A stretch of 64,000 bases of DNA from Pseudomonas sp. ANT_H12B (GTDB lineage: Bacteria > Pseudomonadota > Gammaproteobacteria > Pseudomonadales > Pseudomonadaceae), in the NCBI RefSeq assembly GCF_008369325.1, contig NZ_VOBI01000009.1, positions 124,001 to 188,000 of the forward strand, given 5' to 3'. Below the pieces are notes generated by a model. That model had not been told where the DNA came from and searched no databases. It was given only the letters and a program-made list of their open reading frames with translations. Every line of letters starts with the position of its first letter. Positions within the stretch are counted from its first letter, which is position 1. The position numbers and the translations under genes are program-made. Positions 8,283 to 17,372 of this stretch are shown piece after piece.

Positions 8283-10712
8283 ATGAAGTCCAGGGCAAAA
8301 TCGGATTCGGTCAAACAATGGTTGGGTACGTGTGCATTGAGCTTTTCGGCGTTGGCGTTATTGCCGTTGAGTGTGGCGGTGGCGGCTGAGGTCGGTAATA
8401 CCCAGCAGCGCACGTCGTTCAACTTCGCAATCGCCGCCAAACCGCTGCCCCAGGCCCTGAGCGACTTCAGCCGGGTCACCGGCATCAGTGTGGTGTACAC
8501 CGATGAAGCGCCGTACGGTCTCACCGCCCCGGCGATCAATGGCCCGTTGAGCGCCGAGCAGGCCATGCAGCGTTTGCTCAGCGGTTCGGGTTTCACCTTC
8601 CGCCGCACCGACGCCCGTACCCTGGTGCTGGAGCCCGCGCCTACTGCAGGCGCGTTGAATCTGGGCGCGACCACCATCACTTCGGTGGCCGATCAATCGA
8701 TGAGCTATCAGCCGCCGCCCACCAGTTCGGTGATGCGCTCCTCGGCGTTGCTCCAGGAAATCCCTCAGACCGTCAATGTGATCCCGGCTCAGGTCATTCG
8801 CGACCAGGCACCGCGCAATCTCGATGACGCGCTGGCCAACGTCAGCGGCATCACCCAGGGCAACACGCTGGCGAGCACCCAGGATTCGGTGATGACTCGC
8901 GGCTTCGGCGATAACCGCAACGGCTCGATCATGCGTGACGGCATGCCGATCGTGCAGGGCCGAGGCATGAATGCAACCGTGGACCGCGTCGAAGTGCTCA
9001 AGGGCCCGGCCTCGCTTCTGTACGGCATCCAGGACCCGGGCGGCGTGGTCAACATGGTCAGCAAGAAACCCGAGCTTGAGCAGTACAACGCCCTGACGCT
9101 GCGCGGTTCGACCTATGGCGACGGCAAAAACGGCAGTGGTGGCGGCCTCGACAGCACTGGTGCGCAGGGCGATTCCGGGCTGGCGTACCGCATGGTCCTG
9201 GACCACGAAGACGAAGATTACTGGCGCAACTTCGGCACTCATCGCGAGACATTGGTGGCGCCGTCCCTGGCCTGGTTCGGCGAAAGCACCCAGCTGTTGT
9301 TCGCCTACGAACACCGTGAATTCCTGACCCCGTTCGACCGTGGCACGATCATCGATCCGCGCACCAACCACCCGTTGGACATCTCGCGCAACGAACGCCT
9401 GGACGAGCCGTTCAACAACATGGAAGGCCGCTCGGACCTTTACCACTTCGAAGCCGATCACGAGCTCAACGACAACTGGAAAGCCCACTTCGGCTACAGC
9501 TGGAACCGTGAAACCTACGACGCCAGCCAGGTGCGCGTCACCGCCATCGACACCACCAGGGGCACGCTGACCCGCAGCATGGACGGGACTCAGAACGCTA
9601 TCAGCACCGACCGCTTCACCACCGCCAGCCTTGAAGGCAAAGTGAATGTGCTGGGCATGCAACATGACCTGGTGTTCGGCGTCGATGACGAGTACCGCAA
9701 GATCTACCGCGAAGACCTGATCCGCCAGAAAAGCCTGAGCACCTTCAGTTACGTCAACCCGGTCTATGGCCGTGAAGTCGCCGGCACCACCGTCAGCCCG
9801 GCCGACAGCGCACAGACCGACAAACTGCGCAGCGATTCGATATTCCTCCAGGACTCGATCCACCTGACTGATAAGTGGATTCTGGTGGCAGGCGGGCGCT
9901 TCCAGGAGTACGACCAGTACGCCGGCAAAGGCGTGCCGTTCCGGGCCAACACCGACAGCAACGGTCAGAAATGGGTGCCGCGCACCGGTCTGGTCTACCG
10001 CTATACCGATGAACTGTCGTTCTATGGCAGCTACACCGAATCGTTCAAACCCAACTCGACCATTGCGCCATTGAGCGGCAGCAGCATCGTGCTCGACGGC
10101 AGCGTCGCGCCGGAAGAAGCCAAGTCCTGGGAAATCGGCGCCAGGCTCGACATGCCGGGGCGCATCACCGGCAACGTCGCACTGTTCGACATCAAGAAGC
10201 GCAACGTGCTGATCGCCAACTCCGAAGGTCCGACGACGATCTACAGCGCCGCCGGTGAAGTGCGCTCCCGTGGCCTGGAAGTGGACCTGACCGGCCAGCT
10301 CAGTGATCGCTGGAGCCTGATCGGCAGCTATGCCTACACCGATGCCGAAGTCACCGAAGACCCGGACTACAAGGGCAAAAAACTGCAAAACGTCGCCAGG
10401 AACACCGGCTCGCTGTCGGCGGTCTACGACTTCGGCACCCTTGTTGGCGGTGATCAACTGCGCGTCGGCGCCGGTGCGCGGTATGTCGGCGAGCGGGCGG
10501 GGAACGCGGTGAATGATTTCGACTTGCCGGGCTACACTGTGGCCGATGCGTTTGCCACTTACGACACCAAAATCGAAGGGCAGAAGGTCAAGTTTCAGCT
10601 CAACGTGAAGAACCTGTTTGACCGCACCTACTACACCTCGGCGGCGAGCCGGTTCTTTGTGTCGATGGGGGATTCGCGGCAGATCTCACTGTCCAGCACG
10701 TTGGAGTTTTAA
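8283..10712 (+). CDS. TonB-dependent siderophore receptor with STN signalling domain
   Basis: An 809-aa outer-membrane receptor. It has a signal peptide, then a secretin/TonB short N-terminal (STN) domain at about residues 45-118 (FNFAIAAKPLPQALSDFSRV) that talks to FecR, then a plug (about 150-260, with RGFGDNRNGSIMRDGMP and VEVLKGPASLLYG) and a 22-strand barrel ending in phenylalanine (SSTLEF), as outer-membrane insertion requires. The receptor class (ferrichrome, coprogen, pyoverdine-like) is typical of siderophores; the exact ligand cannot be told. With the preceding sigma and FecR genes it forms a cell-surface signalling system. Confidence 0.93.
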   Translation: MKSRAKSDSVKQWLGTCALSFSALALLPLSVAVAAEVGNTQQRTSFNFAIAAKPLPQALSDFSRVTGISVVYTDEAPYGLTAPAINGPLSAEQAMQRLLSGSGFTFRRTDARTLVLEPAPTAGALNLGATTITSVADQSMSYQPPPTSSVMRSSALLQEIPQTVNVIPAQVIRDQAPRNLDDALANVSGITQGNTLASTQDSVMTRGFGDNRNGSIMRDGMPIVQGRGMNATVDRVEVLKGPASLLYGIQDPGGVVNMVSKKPELEQYNALTLRGSTYGDGKNGSGGGLDSTGAQGDSGLAYRMVLDHEDEDYWRNFGTHRETLVAPSLAWFGESTQLLFAYEHREFLTPFDRGTIIDPRTNHPLDISRNERLDEPFNNMEGRSDLYHFEADHELNDNWKAHFGYSWNRETYDASQVRVTAIDTTRGTLTRSMDGTQNAISTDRFTTASLEGKVNVLGMQHDLVFGVDDEYRKIYREDLIRQKSLSTFSYVNPVYGREVAGTTVSPADSAQTDKLRSDSIFLQDSIHLTDKWILVAGGRFQEYDQYAGKGVPFRANTDSNGQKWVPRTGLVYRYTDELSFYGSYTESFKPNSTIAPLSGSSIVLDGSVAPEEAKSWEIGARLDMPGRITGNVALFDIKKRNVLIANSEGPTTIYSAAGEVRSRGLEVDLTGQLSDRWSLIGSYAYTDAEVTEDPDYKGKKLQNVARNTGSLSAVYDFGTLVGGDQLRVGAGARYVGERAGNAVNDFDLPGYTVADAFATYDTKIEGQKVKFQLNVKNLFDRTYYTSAASRFFVSMGDSRQISLSSTLEF

Positions 10713-10731
10713 CAGAGACCGCGTCATCGTT

Positions 10732-10802
10732 CATCGCGAGCAGGCTCGCTCCCACAGGGGAATGCATTCCAAATGTGGGAGTGAGCCTGCTCGCGATGGC
10801 GG
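10732..10802. repeat. REPIN (two inverted REP sequences)
   Basis: CATCGCGAGCAGGCTCGCTC and GTGAGCCTGCTCGCGATGGC in inverted orientation after the receptor stop; one arm carries a base change (GTGGGAGTGAG). Confidence 0.85.
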
Positions 10803-10828
10803 CTTGCCAGACACTGAAGACTTCAGGA

Positions 10829-11704
10829 TTACCGCAAAAACGCCTGCCGATATTCCCCAGGCGTCCCGCCCAAAGCCTGGCGAAACCGGTGGGTGAAGTG
10901 ACTGGCACTGGCAAACCCGCACGCCAGCGCAATCTCCCCCAACGGCTGCGTCGTCGAGCGCAACAACTCCCGCGCCCGGCTCAGTCGTCGTGAAAGCACA
11001 TACTGATGCGGCGGCAACCCAAAGCTCTCTCTGAACATCCGCGCAAAGTGGTACTCCGACAGTGCACACAACCCTGCCAATTGCCCCAGGCTGATGGCCT
11101 CGGCCAGCTGACTGTCGATGAACTCCACCAATTGGCGTCGCTGATGTGCAGCCAGTCCACCCTTGAGCCGCAATCCCTCGCGCATGCCAACCTGGCCGAG
11201 CAACACATGGCTGAGCATTTCATGGGCCAGGCTGCTGGTGAGCAAGCGTTCGCCCGGTTCATCCCAATTGAGCGTGATCAGCTGTCGAAACCGCCGGGCT
11301 TGCAGCGGGTCGTCGAGAAAAGTGCCTTCGCGCAACTGCAGTTCACGAGGCTCGCGGTCCAGTAGCGTGACGCAGCCGAGGGCGAATTGTTCGGGGCTGA
11401 AATAAATATGGGCCAGGCGAATGTCACCGTTGATCACCCAGCCCGACTGATGTTCGGCCGGCAGAATGCACAACTTGTCCGGGCCGCCCTTGGTACCGGG
11501 CTGGTCGCGACGAAAGGTGCCGGTGCCACCGGCGATGTAGCAGGACAGGGTGTGGTGGCTCGGTGCTTCGTAATCCTGGGCGTCGTGATGGTTGCTCCAC
11601 AAGGCTGCAGCCATGCCGTCACCGAGCTCGGCGCTGTGCTCGAGGCGAGCATTGGGCGAGCGGTTGAGGGCTTGAAAGACTTGCAACGTTTCCAGTGCGG
11701 GCAT
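10829..11704 (-). CDS. AraC-family transcriptional regulator
   Basis: A 291-aa regulator with an N-terminal cupin-like ligand domain and a C-terminal pair of helix-turn-helix motifs (LGQLAGLCALSEYHFARMF and LGEIALACGFASASHFTHRF). It is divergent from the DMT exporter gene at 11842 with 137 bases between starts, which suggests local control of that exporter. Effector unknown. Confidence 0.88.
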   Translation of the reverse strand: MPALETLQVFQALNRSPNARLEHSAELGDGMAAALWSNHHDAQDYEAPSHHTLSCYIAGGTGTFRRDQPGTKGGPDKLCILPAEHQSGWVINGDIRLAHIYFSPEQFALGCVTLLDREPRELQLREGTFLDDPLQARRFRQLITLNWDEPGERLLTSSLAHEMLSHVLLGQVGMREGLRLKGGLAAHQRRQLVEFIDSQLAEAISLGQLAGLCALSEYHFARMFRESFGLPPHQYVLSRRLSRARELLRSTTQPLGEIALACGFASASHFTHRFRQALGGTPGEYRQAFLR

Positions 11705-11841
11705 GATCGGTTCTCTCCAACGCTTTGCATCCTACTCCGTAGAGGTTGTCGTGCCAGCCCTGGCCTGACAAAAGCGCAAGTTTATGCAAGTGCAACGCAG
11801 CCCGGCGCAGGACACTGGGCACCTATTGAGGAGCCTTTGCC

Positions 11842-12744
11842 ATGAACCTTTCTTTGTACCTGCTGACCGTGCTGATCTGGGGCACCACCTGGATTGCCTT
11901 GAAATGGCAACTGGGTGTGGTGGCCATTCCGGTGTCGATCGTCTATCGCTTCGGTCTCGCCGCGTTGGTGCTGTTCGTGATGTTGCTGCTCAGCCGGCGG
12001 CTGCAAGTGATGAATCGGCGTGGGCATCTGATCTGTCTGGCGCAGGGGCTGTGCCTGTTCTGCATCAACTTTATGTGTTTCCTCACCGCCAGCCAGTGGA
12101 TTCCAAGCGGTTTGGTCGCGGTGGTGTTTTCCACTGCCACCTTGTGGAATGCCTTCAATGCACGGGTGTTCTTCGGCCAGAAAATCGCCCGCAACGTACT
12201 GATGGGCGGCGCGCTGGGCTTGTTCGGGTTGGGTCTGTTGTTCTGGCCGGAACTCGCCGGCCGCACCGCCAGCCCGGAAACCTTGCTCGGTTTGGCCCTG
12301 GCGCTACTCGGAACGCTGTGCTTCTCGGCGGGCAACATGCTGTCGAGCCTGCAACAGAAAGCCGGGCTCAAGCCACTGACCACCAATGCCTGGGGCATGG
12401 CGTACGGCGCAGCGATGCTCTCGGTGTGGTGCCTGGTCAAAGGCATTCCGTTCGATATGGAGTGGAATACACGCTACATCGGGTCGCTGCTGTACCTGGT
12501 GATTCCCGGTTCGGTGATCGGTTTCACCGCCTACTTGACGCTGGTCGGACGGATGGGGCCTGAGCGTGCAGCCTATTGCACCGTGCTGTTCCCGGTGGTG
12601 GCGCTCAATGTCTCGGCCTTGGTCGAAGGCTACCAATGGACCGCGCCGGCGTTGATGGGGTTGGTGCTGGTGATGCTGGGCAATGTGTTGGTATTTCGCA
12701 AAACCAAGAAGCCGATGGTGCAGGGGAATGGCAAGTTGGCTTGA
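11842..12744 (+). CDS. DMT-superfamily (EamA) transporter
   Basis: A 300-aa inner-membrane protein with ten predicted helices in two EamA repeats. It starts MNLSLYLLTVLIWGTTWIAL, the usual first-helix signature, and the second repeat begins around residue 150. These carriers export amino acids or other metabolites; substrate is unknown. A strong bidirectional terminator separates it from the convergent dehydrogenase gene. Confidence 0.88.
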   Translation: MNLSLYLLTVLIWGTTWIALKWQLGVVAIPVSIVYRFGLAALVLFVMLLLSRRLQVMNRRGHLICLAQGLCLFCINFMCFLTASQWIPSGLVAVVFSTATLWNAFNARVFFGQKIARNVLMGGALGLFGLGLLFWPELAGRTASPETLLGLALALLGTLCFSAGNMLSSLQQKAGLKPLTTNAWGMAYGAAMLSVWCLVKGIPFDMEWNTRYIGSLLYLVIPGSVIGFTAYLTLVGRMGPERAAYCTVLFPVVALNVSALVEGYQWTAPALMGLVLVMLGNVLVFRKTKKPMVQGNGKLA

Positions 12745-12759
12745 TCGTGCGTATTGCAA

Positions 12760-12789
12760 GGGCAGGCGAATGAACGCCTGCCCGTTTTT
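12760..12789. terminator. Bidirectional terminator between convergent genes
   Basis: Arms GGGCAGGCG / CGCCTGCCC followed by TTTTTG on the plus strand, sitting between the DMT transporter and the convergent dehydrogenase. Confidence 0.8.
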
Positions 12790-12790
12790 G

Positions 12791-13765
12791 TCAGCCTTTC
12801 CAGACTTGCGGGTTCACCAAATCCTGCGGGCGCTCACCCAACAGGGCGCTGCGCAAGTTGGCCAAGGCGCGGTTGGTCATGGCTTCGCGGGTTTCACCCG
12901 TCGCTGAACCGATGTGCGGCAAGGTCACGGCGTTTTTCAACTGGAACAGCGGCGATTCGGCCAGCGGTTCTTTCTCGTAGACATCCAGCCCGGCGCCCCG
13001 AATCCGGTTGTTTTGCAGCGCTTCGATCAACGCAGGTTCGTCCACCACCGGGCCGCGGGAGATGTTCACCAGAATCGCACTCGGCTTCATCAGCGCCAGT
13101 TCGCGATGACTGATCAGGTGCTTGGTTTTTTCGCTGAGCGGCACCACCAGGCAAACGAAATCGGCTTCGGCCAGCAACTGATCGAGGCTGCGGAACTGCG
13201 CGCCTAGTTCCTGCTCCAGTTCGGTCTTGCGACTGTTGCCACTGTAGATCACCGGCATGTTGAAACCGAGCCTCCCGCGACGGGCAATGGCCGCGCCGAT
13301 ATTGCCCATGCCGACGATGCCCAGCGTCTTGCCGTGCACATCGCACCCGAACAACGGCGCGCCAACGGTGGCTTGCCATTGGCCGGCCTTGGTCCAGGCG
13401 TCCAGTTCGGCCACGCGTCGGGCACTGCTCATCAACAAGGCGAAGGCCAGGTCGGCGGTGCTTTCGGTGAGCACATCAGGTGTGTTGGTCAGCATGATGC
13501 CGCGTTCGTTGAAGTAGGCGACGTCGTAGTTGTCGTAGCCAACCGAGACACTGGAGACAACTTCCAGTCTGGCGGCGTTTTCCAGTTGCGCGCGGCCCAG
13601 TTTGCGGCCAACGCCGATGAGGCCGTGGGCGTGGGGCAGGGCCTCGTTGAATTGGGCGTTGATGTCGCCATTTTTCGGACTCGGCACGATGACGTCGAAG
13701 TCCTGCTTGAGGCGTTCGATCATTTCAGGGGTGACGCGGCTGAAAGCGAGGACGGTCTTTTTCAT
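12791..13765 (-). CDS. ghrB: D-2-hydroxyacid dehydrogenase (glyoxylate/hydroxypyruvate reductase type)
   Basis: A 324-aa cytoplasmic NAD(P)H-dependent reductase of 2-oxoacids such as glyoxylate, hydroxypyruvate and 2-ketogluconate. It has the Rossmann motif GIVGMGNIGAAIARR, the NISRGPVVDE segment and the catalytic histidine in LPHIGSATGETR, all typical of GhrB. The start is set at ATG 13765 (MKKTVLAFSRV); the frame extends 33 codons further with no family resemblance. No good ribosome site is seen before this ATG. The gene symbol is by family resemblance. Confidence 0.85.
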   Translation of the reverse strand: MKKTVLAFSRVTPEMIERLKQDFDVIVPSPKNGDINAQFNEALPHAHGLIGVGRKLGRAQLENAARLEVVSSVSVGYDNYDVAYFNERGIMLTNTPDVLTESTADLAFALLMSSARRVAELDAWTKAGQWQATVGAPLFGCDVHGKTLGIVGMGNIGAAIARRGRLGFNMPVIYSGNSRKTELEQELGAQFRSLDQLLAEADFVCLVVPLSEKTKHLISHRELALMKPSAILVNISRGPVVDEPALIEALQNNRIRGAGLDVYEKEPLAESPLFQLKNAVTLPHIGSATGETREAMTNRALANLRSALLGERPQDLVNPQVWKG

Positions 13766-13860
13766 CGGAGGAGGGCTCGTCGGGCGGAGGTGAATGGTAA
13801 GCACGCTAACATTCTTCTCGGGATTTGTGCGAGTTGAACGTCTACCGCTCAACGGCAGTA

Positions 13861-13877
13861 GCAAGCTTGAAGCTTGC
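13861..13877. repeat. Perfect palindrome GCAAGCT-TGA-AGCTTGC
   Basis: Seven-base arms with a three-base centre, about 95 bases before the small conserved gene at 13957 and just upstream of a -10-like TATACT. It may be an operator or a transcript hairpin. Confidence 0.4.
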
Positions 13878-13956
13878 GGCGCTTCATCCAGTTATACTGC
13901 CGCCTTTCGCGGCTCGCTTACCGGGCCCGACTTTATGTGTATCACCCGGAGCTTTC

Positions 13957-14214
13957 ATGACTTCCCCGAAACAACCGCCGGTTGCCGACGCTTTGAGCGA
14001 CGACCAGGCAGAGCTGCCAGACAGCGTCGACTCCAGCGCAGACAGCGAAACCAAAGCCGCGATCCCGGCGTTCAAGTTCCCGTTCAAGCCGGGCGACCTG
14101 GCGGCTGCCAAGAACGCCAGCCAGCCGTGGTACAAGAACGGCGCCAAGAATGGCCACACCAAGACCCCTGGCGCGGCGCCCCCGGGTACTCGTCGTACGA
14201 TGGGCAAGCGCTGA
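13957..14214 (+). CDS. Small hypothetical protein, 85 aa
   Basis: An 85-aa protein with an acidic, low-complexity N-terminal third (DALSDDQAELPDSVDSSADS) and a basic C-terminus (PAFKFPFKPGDLAAAKNASQ ... TRRTMGKR). No domain is recognised and no membrane segment is seen. The start at 13957 follows GGAGCTTTC with reasonable spacing. The composition (acidic tail plus lysine/arginine-rich end) suggests a nucleic-acid or protein-binding peptide, but this is a guess. Confidence 0.65.
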   Translation: MTSPKQPPVADALSDDQAELPDSVDSSADSETKAAIPAFKFPFKPGDLAAAKNASQPWYKNGAKNGHTKTPGAAPPGTRRTMGKR

Positions 14215-14355
14215 CCGTCAGCGCATTTTTGCGTGGGTCATAGTTCTTTCTTTCATTAAGAAAATTCCCACAGGGATGGGCGATTAGTCCTCTGGGAAGC
14301 GCGGTGGCCACTCGTCGAAGATTCACGTCCGTGAATTCTTGACGAAGGCCGCCTA

Positions 14356-15498
14356 ATGTCTCTGGTAAAAACCCTCTCTCTACTGTCGCTGGTGGCCCTG
14401 ACCACTGGCTGCGTGTCCTCTGCGCTCGATCCACAGATCCGTTTCGGGGTCGAAGCCCTGGTTCCACCGTTCGAGAGCCGTAACGACAAGGGTGAACTGG
14501 TCGGATTGAATATCGAATTGGGCAACGCACTGTGTGCCGAACTCAAATCCCGTTGTGTCTGGATCGATCAGGATTACGCCACCAACATCCCTGCACTTGA
14601 AGCCAACCGTTTTGACGTGATCATGCCGATGACGGCTACAGCGGCGCGTCGGGAGCGGATCGATTTTACCGATGATCTCTACCCCCTGAGCAGCCGTCTG
14701 GTGGCGCGCAAAGGGGCGAATTTGCAACCGGATGCGCAATCGCTCAAGGGCAAGCGTGTCGGCGTCCTGACAGGCACCAGTCGTGAAGCGTTCGCCAAGT
14801 CCCGTTGGGAGTCGGCGGGGGTGACGGTGCGCAGTTTCAATTTCAACACACAATTGGTCGACAGCCTGCTGGCGGGCGAGATCGATGCCACCCTGCAAGA
14901 CACCATTGAAATCACCCAAGCGTTGTTAAGCCTGCCCCGGGGGCAAGCGTTCGACTTTTCCGGTGCCGCCCTCAAGGACCCCATGCTGGGCAGTGGCGTG
15001 GCCATGGCTGTGCGAAAAACCGACACGCCGTTACGCGATAACCTGAATGCGGCCCTTGAGCGTCTCAAGCAAAATGGCCAGTACCAGACGATTACCCAGC
15101 GGTATTTGCCAACCGCCACACCAGACTCCCCTCGCTACGTTCCTAATGAAGAAGGCTTGCCATTTTCCGATGCGGTACAGGTCGGTGAGACCCTTTATCT
15201 GTCTGGTGTGCTTGGTCTGGGGGCCGATGGTGAACTGGTAAAGGGCGGTATAAGCCCGCAAATGACCCAAGCCCTGGAGAACCTGCGCACCGAACTGCAA
15301 CGTAACGGCTCGTCTGTGGCTCATGTGGCCAAATGCACGGTCATCCTGGCTGATATCAAGGACCTCGCCGCGATGAATGCGGTGTACAGCCGTTTCTTCC
15401 CGGCAGATCGTCTGCCTGCCCGCACGACGTTCTCGGCTAAAAAACTGATAGCGGACGCACGGGTGGAAGTCGAGTGCCTGGCGGTTGCTGCTCGTTGA
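14356..15498 (+). CDS. Fusion of amino-acid solute-binding domain and RidA domain, lipoprotein-like
   Basis: A 380-aa two-domain protein. Residues 1-19 form a lipoprotein-like signal (LSLVALTTGC), residues about 27-251 a family 3 solute-binding domain (RFGVEALVPPFESRNDKGEL; DVIMPMTATAARRERIDFTD), and residues about 258-380 a complete RidA/YjgF domain (PFSDAVQVGETLYLSGVLG) that keeps the conserved Arg (PARTTF, R356) and Glu (VEVECLAVA). RidA proteins hydrolyse reactive enamines/imines made from amino acids and normally work in the cytoplasm. Here the signal would place that domain outside the inner membrane, joined to an amino-acid sensor. No permease or ATPase gene is adjacent. Function is inferred. 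Confidence 0.85.
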   Translation: MSLVKTLSLLSLVALTTGCVSSALDPQIRFGVEALVPPFESRNDKGELVGLNIELGNALCAELKSRCVWIDQDYATNIPALEANRFDVIMPMTATAARRERIDFTDDLYPLSSRLVARKGANLQPDAQSLKGKRVGVLTGTSREAFAKSRWESAGVTVRSFNFNTQLVDSLLAGEIDATLQDTIEITQALLSLPRGQAFDFSGAALKDPMLGSGVAMAVRKTDTPLRDNLNAALERLKQNGQYQTITQRYLPTATPDSPRYVPNEEGLPFSDAVQVGETLYLSGVLGLGADGELVKGGISPQMTQALENLRTELQRNGSSVAHVAKCTVILADIKDLAAMNAVYSRFFPADRLPARTTFSAKKLIADARVEVECLAVAAR

Positions 15499-15551
15499 CA
15501 CACCGCTGGAAAAAACACTGCGCATCGAGAGCTGCGCAGTGGCTTGGCGTT

Positions 15552-16301
15552 TCAGGCCGCGCGCAAAGAGATAAACGCATAGGTCAGTGGCGCATCAGTC
15601 GCCACGTTCGCGCCGGCCGCCAGCACTTGCCCGGCGATGTCGTCGCCTGACACATGGAACAGCCATTCACTGCGCCGGTCCGTCTGCGTCTGCCCGGCAA
15701 CCTGGTCCAGCACCGTGGCAAACGCGGTCATGTCCGGCAGATAAGCGGTAAAGCCATCGCCCTTGAGCGCTGTAGTCCGAATCCCCAATAACGCGCAAAT
15801 CGCATCCTTGGTCTGAATGTCATCGCGATCTGCCTGACGGGAGCGCTGGATTAAACCGACCAGCTCCTGATCCACCAATTCACCGCCAATAATCAGATCC
15901 GGTCCTTTTTCCCACGACTCGGGCGGACATTCCTTCACCGCTGTGTTCAATGGAATGTGCGGATTGATTTCCATCGGGTAGATGCGGCACACCAGTGGCC
16001 GGCGTTCGTAGATGCGGCAGAGATTGTCTTGGTCAAGATTTCGGCAGGGACCGACGTTGTAGGCGGCAAAGGTGATGGCCACGTACGCCTCGGATGCGCC
16101 GCTACGAACCACCACCGAGCGGCGTTCGGCGTGTTCGCGTTGTTGCACCGGCAGGCCCAGGCCGTTAGCCAGGAAACCTTCCACCAGCACAATCACCTGA
16201 CCGCCATCGCTCGCCCACATCCGGGCTTCGGCCAAGGTCAGGGGCACGTGGTGGTCAGTGCAGCATTTGCCACAACCTACGCAGGAAAACGTCGTATTCA
16301 T
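15552..16301 (-). CDS. YkgJ-family zinc/iron-chelating cysteine-cluster protein
   Basis: A 249-aa protein with the conserved cysteine cluster of the YkgJ family: FSCVGCGKCCTDHHVPLT near the N-terminus, then GPCRNLDQDNLCRIYERRP and VCRIYPMEI. The family is thought to bind metal, perhaps an Fe-S cluster or zinc; the reaction is unknown. The C-terminal third is variable. It stands alone, convergent with the solute-binding/RidA gene. Confidence 0.85.
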   Translation of the reverse strand: MNTTFSCVGCGKCCTDHHVPLTLAEARMWASDGGQVIVLVEGFLANGLGLPVQQREHAERRSVVVRSGASEAYVAITFAAYNVGPCRNLDQDNLCRIYERRPLVCRIYPMEINPHIPLNTAVKECPPESWEKGPDLIIGGELVDQELVGLIQRSRQADRDDIQTKDAICALLGIRTTALKGDGFTAYLPDMTAFATVLDQVAGQTQTDRRSEWLFHVSGDDIAGQVLAAGANVATDAPLTYAFISLRAA

Positions 16302-16384
16302 TGAGGGGTCAGTCGCATGTGAGGGCGTGAAACGGCGACAAAATACCGCCGTTAAGACCGGTGTCGAAGCAAGTTATGCGCCAG

Positions 16385-16711
16385 TCATCGGGTTTGGGCG
16401 GTTGGGCGGATGGAGTCCCATTCGGTGACGTAAGCCGTTTTGCTTTTCTTGTTGTAGAGGCACAGTTCGGTGCCTTGCTGGCCTTTCATGTGTTTTTGCG
16501 GGTATTGGCCTTGCAGCAGCAGTGCGGTGTAGCCAACCCGGTCATCGAACTGTGCGGCATTGCCGACGGGTTTGACATTCGCAAGACCGCTGGCCTTGGT
16601 GCAACTGGCGAGCACGGCTTTGTCGTAGACGGCCCAGGCGTCGGGGCTGGAGGCGTGGGCCTGGGTGACGAGGGCGGTTAGGAAAAGGAAGGTCAGGGTG
16701 GCAGCTTTCAT
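16385..16711 (-). CDS. Small periplasmic protein, unknown function
   Basis: A 108-aa protein with a clear Sec signal peptide (MKAATLTFLFLTALVTQAHA, cleavage probably after AHA). The mature part has two cysteines (LASCTK, TELCLYN) that could form a disulfide. No family recognised; a pseudomonad-type hypothetical exported protein. Confidence 0.7.
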   Translation of the reverse strand: MKAATLTFLFLTALVTQAHASSPDAWAVYDKAVLASCTKASGLANVKPVGNAAQFDDRVGYTALLLQGQYPQKHMKGQQGTELCLYNKKSKTAYVTEWDSIRPTAQTR

Positions 16712-16785
16712 GGTTCAGGGATCCTAGGGCGGGTGTTGGCCAGGATCGGAGTATGCCTGAAGGTTGTATGGCGTTTGCACAGGCC

Positions 16786-16882
16786 TCATCGCGGGCAAGC
16801 CCGCTCCCACGAGATTTGGCGGTGAACATAAAATTGTGGTTCAACCCTGACTCTGTGGGAGCGGGCTTGCCCGCGATGGCGG
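16786..16882. repeat. REPIN (two inverted REP sequences, GGGCAAGCCC variant)
   Basis: CATCGCGGGCAAGCCCGCTC and GGGAGCGGGCTTGCCCGCGA in inverted orientation, about 45 bases apart. Confidence 0.85.
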
Positions 16883-16886
16883 TGTA

Positions 16887-17369
16887 TCAGGCCGGCACCA
16901 ACTCCCGACGGACCACGTACATTCCGGCACTTTCATACAGCCGCTGCGCCCGAAGGTTATCCTCAAGCACCTTCAAATCGACAAAACCTTCCCGTCGCTG
17001 CTGAAACACTTTGAAAGCATGCAGCAGCAACGCACGCCCCAATCCCAGGCCCTGAGCCCGCGGATGCACCACCAGGTTTTTGATGTAGGCGCTGGTCCAG
17101 CACTGGCACACGCCGACAATGCCTTCGGCATCCAGGGCAATGAAACACAGCGCGGGGTCGTATTCAGGGTCGGTTTCAAAACGCTGTTGCCAGACGTCCA
17201 GCGTCGGCACGCGACCGCCACCTTCGCAATAACCCAGGTCCATCAAGTGATGGACGGCTTCGGCACATTCGGGACGGTATTGGGTCAATTCAATGCCGTT
17301 CGGCCAATCAATGACCGGCACAACCTCAGCGAGGTTGCGCCGCATCAGAAAGCAGAAGTCCTTGGCCAA
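16887..17369 (-). CDS. GNAT-family N-acetyltransferase
   Basis: A 160-aa acetyltransferase. The acetyl-CoA binding motif A is seen as VVHPRAQGLGLGRALLLHAF (R/Q-x-x-G-x-G/A), followed by the helix and the final strand (LRAQRLYESAGMYVVRRELV). It lies 3 bases downstream of cheV on the same strand, so the two may be co-transcribed. Substrate unknown. Confidence 0.85.
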   Translation of the reverse strand: MAKDFCFLMRRNLAEVVPVIDWPNGIELTQYRPECAEAVHHLMDLGYCEGGGRVPTLDVWQQRFETDPEYDPALCFIALDAEGIVGVCQCWTSAYIKNLVVHPRAQGLGLGRALLLHAFKVFQQRREGFVDLKVLEDNLRAQRLYESAGMYVVRRELVPA

Positions 17370-17372
17370 GAC

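Noticed and set aside
8358..10457. 699-codon minus-strand ORF opposite the TonB receptor
   Set aside because: Antisense shadow of a GC-rich gene; no domain resemblance, and the plus-strand receptor is intact.
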